From Paenibacillus sp. GM2 (GTDB lineage Bacteria; Bacillota; Bacilli; Paenibacillales; Paenibacillaceae): a stretch of 45,365 nucleotides of DNA. Each line of letters starts with the position of its first letter. Position 1 is the first letter of the stretch. A program made the translations under genes and the position numbers. Location: contig NZ_LN831277.1 in NCBI RefSeq assembly GCF_900069005.2, positions 608,658 through 654,022 of the forward strand. The letters run 5' to 3'. A model generated the notes under the pieces. The model saw only the letters and a list, made by a program, of their open reading frames with translations, was not told the origin of the DNA and did no database searches. Shown piece after piece: positions 43,310 to 45,365 of the stretch.

Positions 43310-45365
43310 ATGCAACCTGTTAATATACAAGAGGCGGTAGCCCGCCTGAACCCCGAGCAGCGCAGAGCTGTGGAGACGACGGAGGGGCCGCTGCTCATTA
43401 TGGCTGGTGCCGGTAGTGGTAAGACGCGTGTACTGACGCACCGTATCGCTTATTTGATAGCAACCCGCAAGGCTGCACCTTGGTCCATTCTGGCGATTAC
43501 ATTTACGAACAAGGCGGCCCGCGAAATGCAGGAGCGCGTCTCCCGGCTAGTGGGAGGAACGGATGGACGCGATATCTGGGTCTCGACCTTCCACTCCATG
43601 TGCGTGCGTATTTTGCGGCGGGACATTGAACGGATTGGCTTTACTTCGAATTTTTCGATCCTGGATTCGACCGATCAGCTCTCAGTTATTCGCAACTGCA
43701 TGAAGGAGCAAAATCTCGATACGAAGAAGTTCGAGCCAAAGGCCGTTTTGTCCATGATCAGCGCGGCCAAAAATGAACTGGTTACACCGCAGCAGTATGA
43801 ACAGAAGGTCGGCGATTATTTTGAAGGGATTGTGGCCAAGGTCTATACGATGTATCAAAAAAGATTGCGCAGCAACAATTCGCTGGATTTCGACGATCTG
43901 ATTATGAAGACGATTCAACTGTTCAAGGAAGCGCCTGAGGTACTGGATTTCTATCAGAACAAGTTCAAATATATCCATGTCGATGAGTATCAGGATACGA
44001 ACCGGGCGCAGTACATGCTGTGTCGGATGCTGGCGGACAATCACCACCGCATTTGCGTCGTCGGCGATAGCGATCAGTCGATTTACCGCTGGCGCGGGGC
44101 TGACATCAGCAACATTCTCAACTTCGAACAGGATTATCCGGAGGCGAAGACGATTCTGCTGGAGCAGAATTATCGCTCGACTTCAAATATCCTGAACGCA
44201 GCCAACGGCGTTATTGCCAACAATGCGGGCCGCAAGCCGAAGAAGCTGTGGACGGATAAAGGTGAAGGCGACAAGATCAAGGTGTATCGCGCCGATTCCG
44301 AGCATGATGAAGGTTATTTTGTCACCTCGGAAATCCAGAAAAATATTAAAGCAGGCAAATCGTATCGCGATCATGCCATTTTATACCGAACGAACGCTCA
44401 GTCCCGGGTTATAGAGGAAGTGCTGATCAAGTCGGACATCCCGTACCAAATCGTGGGCGGCATCAAGTTCTATGATCGTAAAGAGATCAAAGATATCCTC
44501 GCTTACCTGCGTCTTTTGTCCAATCCGGACGATGATATCAGCCTGATTCGGGTGATCAATGTACCGAAGCGTGGCATCGGCGATACGACAGTCGCCAAGC
44601 TGGCAGCCGCTGCCGCTGAACGGGGCACATCGATCTACCGGGTGCTTGAGACCGTGGATGATCTGGGTTTTGCCGGACGGACACGAAATGCACTGGTTGA
44701 GTTTTTTGATATGATTGAGAACCTGCATCGGATGCTGGAATATCTGTCTGTTATGGAATTGACGGAGAAGATGCTTGAGCTTACCGAATACCGCATGGAG
44801 CTGCAGACGGAGAATACGATCGAATCGCGTTCACGTTTGGAAAATATCGATGAATTCCTGTCCGTCACGATGGAATTTGAGAAGAACAGCGAGGATAAGA
44901 CGCTGGTGGCGTTCTTGACGGATCTGGCGCTGATTGCCGATATCGATTCGATGAATGATAACGATGATGAGCGTCCTTTGGACGACGCAGTCGTGCTGAT
45001 GACAATGCACAGTGCCAAGGGCCTGGAGTTCCCGGTTGTATTTATTATCGGGATGGAGGAAGGGGTGTTCCCGCATAGCCGAGCATTCCAGGATGATATG
45101 GAGCTGGAGGAGGAGCGCCGCCTTGCCTATGTAGGCATTACGCGGGCCGAACAGAAGCTGTTCCTCTCCTGCGCGCAGATGCGTACTCTGTACGGGCGGA
45201 CAACGTCAAATCCGCCGTCACGCTTCCTCGACGAGATTCCGGAGGAACTGAAGGAAGACACCGTCGTCGCACGCGACCGATACCGCCGCGGGGCAGGTAT
45301 CGGGGGCGCCTACAGCGGCCGCGGCTCTAGCGGCAGCGGCGGCAGCAACTTCGGCCACCGTGGGG
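43310..45365 (+). CDS. pcrA: ATP-dependent DNA helicase PcrA (3' end outside window)
   Basis: The frame is open from ATG 43310 to the end, 685 codons of a protein usually near 740-780. Superfamily 1 motifs are all present: [23 protein letters not shown] (Walker A at 32-39), [61 protein letters not shown], and [15 protein letters not shown]. It unwinds DNA in repair and plasmid replication and removes RecA. The C-terminal Gly/Ser-rich linker has begun (GRGSSGSGG). AAAGGAG lies 12 bases upstream of the ATG, somewhat long; a stop at 43304 rules out a longer start. Confidence 0.97.
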   Translation, partial: MQPVNIQEAVARLNPEQRRAVETTEGPLLIMAGAGSGKTRVLTHRIAYLIATRKAAPWSILAITFTNKAAREMQERVSRLVGGTDGRDIWVSTFHSMCVRILRRDIERIGFTSNFSILDSTDQLSVIRNCMKEQNLDTKKFEPKAVLSMISAAKNELVTPQQYEQKVGDYFEGIVAKVYTMYQKRLRSNNSLDFDDLIMKTIQLFKEAPEVLDFYQNKFKYIHVDEYQDTNRAQYMLCRMLADNHHRICVVGDSDQSIYRWRGADISNILNFEQDYPEAKTILLEQNYRSTSNILNAANGVIANNAGRKPKKLWTDKGEGDKIKVYRADSEHDEGYFVTSEIQKNIKAGKSYRDHAILYRTNAQSRVIEEVLIKSDIPYQIVGGIKFYDRKEIKDILAYLRLLSNPDDDISLIRVINVPKRGIGDTTVAKLAAAAAERGTSIYRVLETVDDLGFAGRTRNALVEFFDMIENLHRMLEYLSVMELTEKMLELTEYRMELQTENTIESRSRLENIDEFLSVTMEFEKNSEDKTLVAFLTDLALIADIDSMNDNDDERPLDDAVVLMTMHSAKGLEFPVVFIIGMEEGVFPHSRAFQDDMELEEERRLAYVGITRAEQKLFLSCAQMRTLYGRTTSNPPSRFLDEIPEELKEDTVVARDRYRRGAGIGGAYSGRGSSGSGGSNFGHRG

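Overview
The window looks like chromosomal DNA of a Gram-positive Bacillota, most likely Paenibacillus or a close relative. This rests on the strong AGGAGG-type ribosome binding sites, a PcrB-PcrA gene pair, an RmlA of the short SpsI type, and a surface-glycan locus laid out like the S-layer glycan loci of Geobacillus and Paenibacillus. The assignment comes from recognised families, not from a database search.

Layout. (1) 1-923 is the 3' end of a large U32 peptidase-family gene, followed by a terminator. (2) 1076-5704 is a sulfur (or selenium) handling region: two TusA-like carriers, a LysR-type regulator on the minus strand, a YeeE/YedE-type transporter split into two half-genes around one TusA, and a thioredoxin-reductase-like flavoprotein fused to a degenerate thioredoxin domain, preceded by an attenuator-like leader. 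(3) 6042-7288 holds a small unknown protein and galU. (4) 7318-9771 (minus strand) is an O-antigen-ligase-type protein with a C-terminal helical repeat region, a candidate glycan-to-protein transferase. (5) 9856-34560 is a strongly AT-rich block of tightly packed plus-strand genes. In order it encodes a glycosyltransferase, GDP-D-rhamnose synthesis (manC, gmd, rmd), an ABC-2 glycan exporter (wzm, wzt) with a coiled-coil protein between its subunits, a glycosyltransferase-methyltransferase fusion, two GT4 enzymes, two large membrane GT-C-like proteins, GtrA, a CDP-3,6-dideoxyhexose pathway followed by YerE- and YerF-like genes, GtrB, and a short RmlA. (6) 34611-40612 completes dTDP-L-rhamnose synthesis (rmlC, B, D), then two GT2 rhamnosyltransferase-like genes and a WbaP/WsaP-type initiating phosphotransferase. 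(7) 40705-43005 has a membrane-anchored phosphodiesterase-like protein, a promoter with a structured leader, and pcrB. (8) 43016-45365 has four copies of a 20-bp operator-like repeat and the 5' part of pcrA, which runs off the window.

How the genes may work together (inference). The initiating transferase would load the first sugar on undecaprenyl phosphate and the GT2 enzymes would add an adaptor using dTDP-L-rhamnose. The GT4 enzymes would then polymerise a chain that uses GDP-D-rhamnose. A methyltransferase may cap the chain, with length set by the coiled-coil protein, and Wzt would recognise the cap before export through Wzm. Outside the membrane, GtrB, GtrA and a GT-C enzyme could add side branches. 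The most distinctive feature is a DdhA-DdhB-DdhC-YerE-YerF set that predicts a yersiniose-like branched-chain 3,6-dideoxy sugar in a Gram-positive glycan locus. It includes a DdhC with an extra N-terminal domain and has no visible E3 reductase gene.
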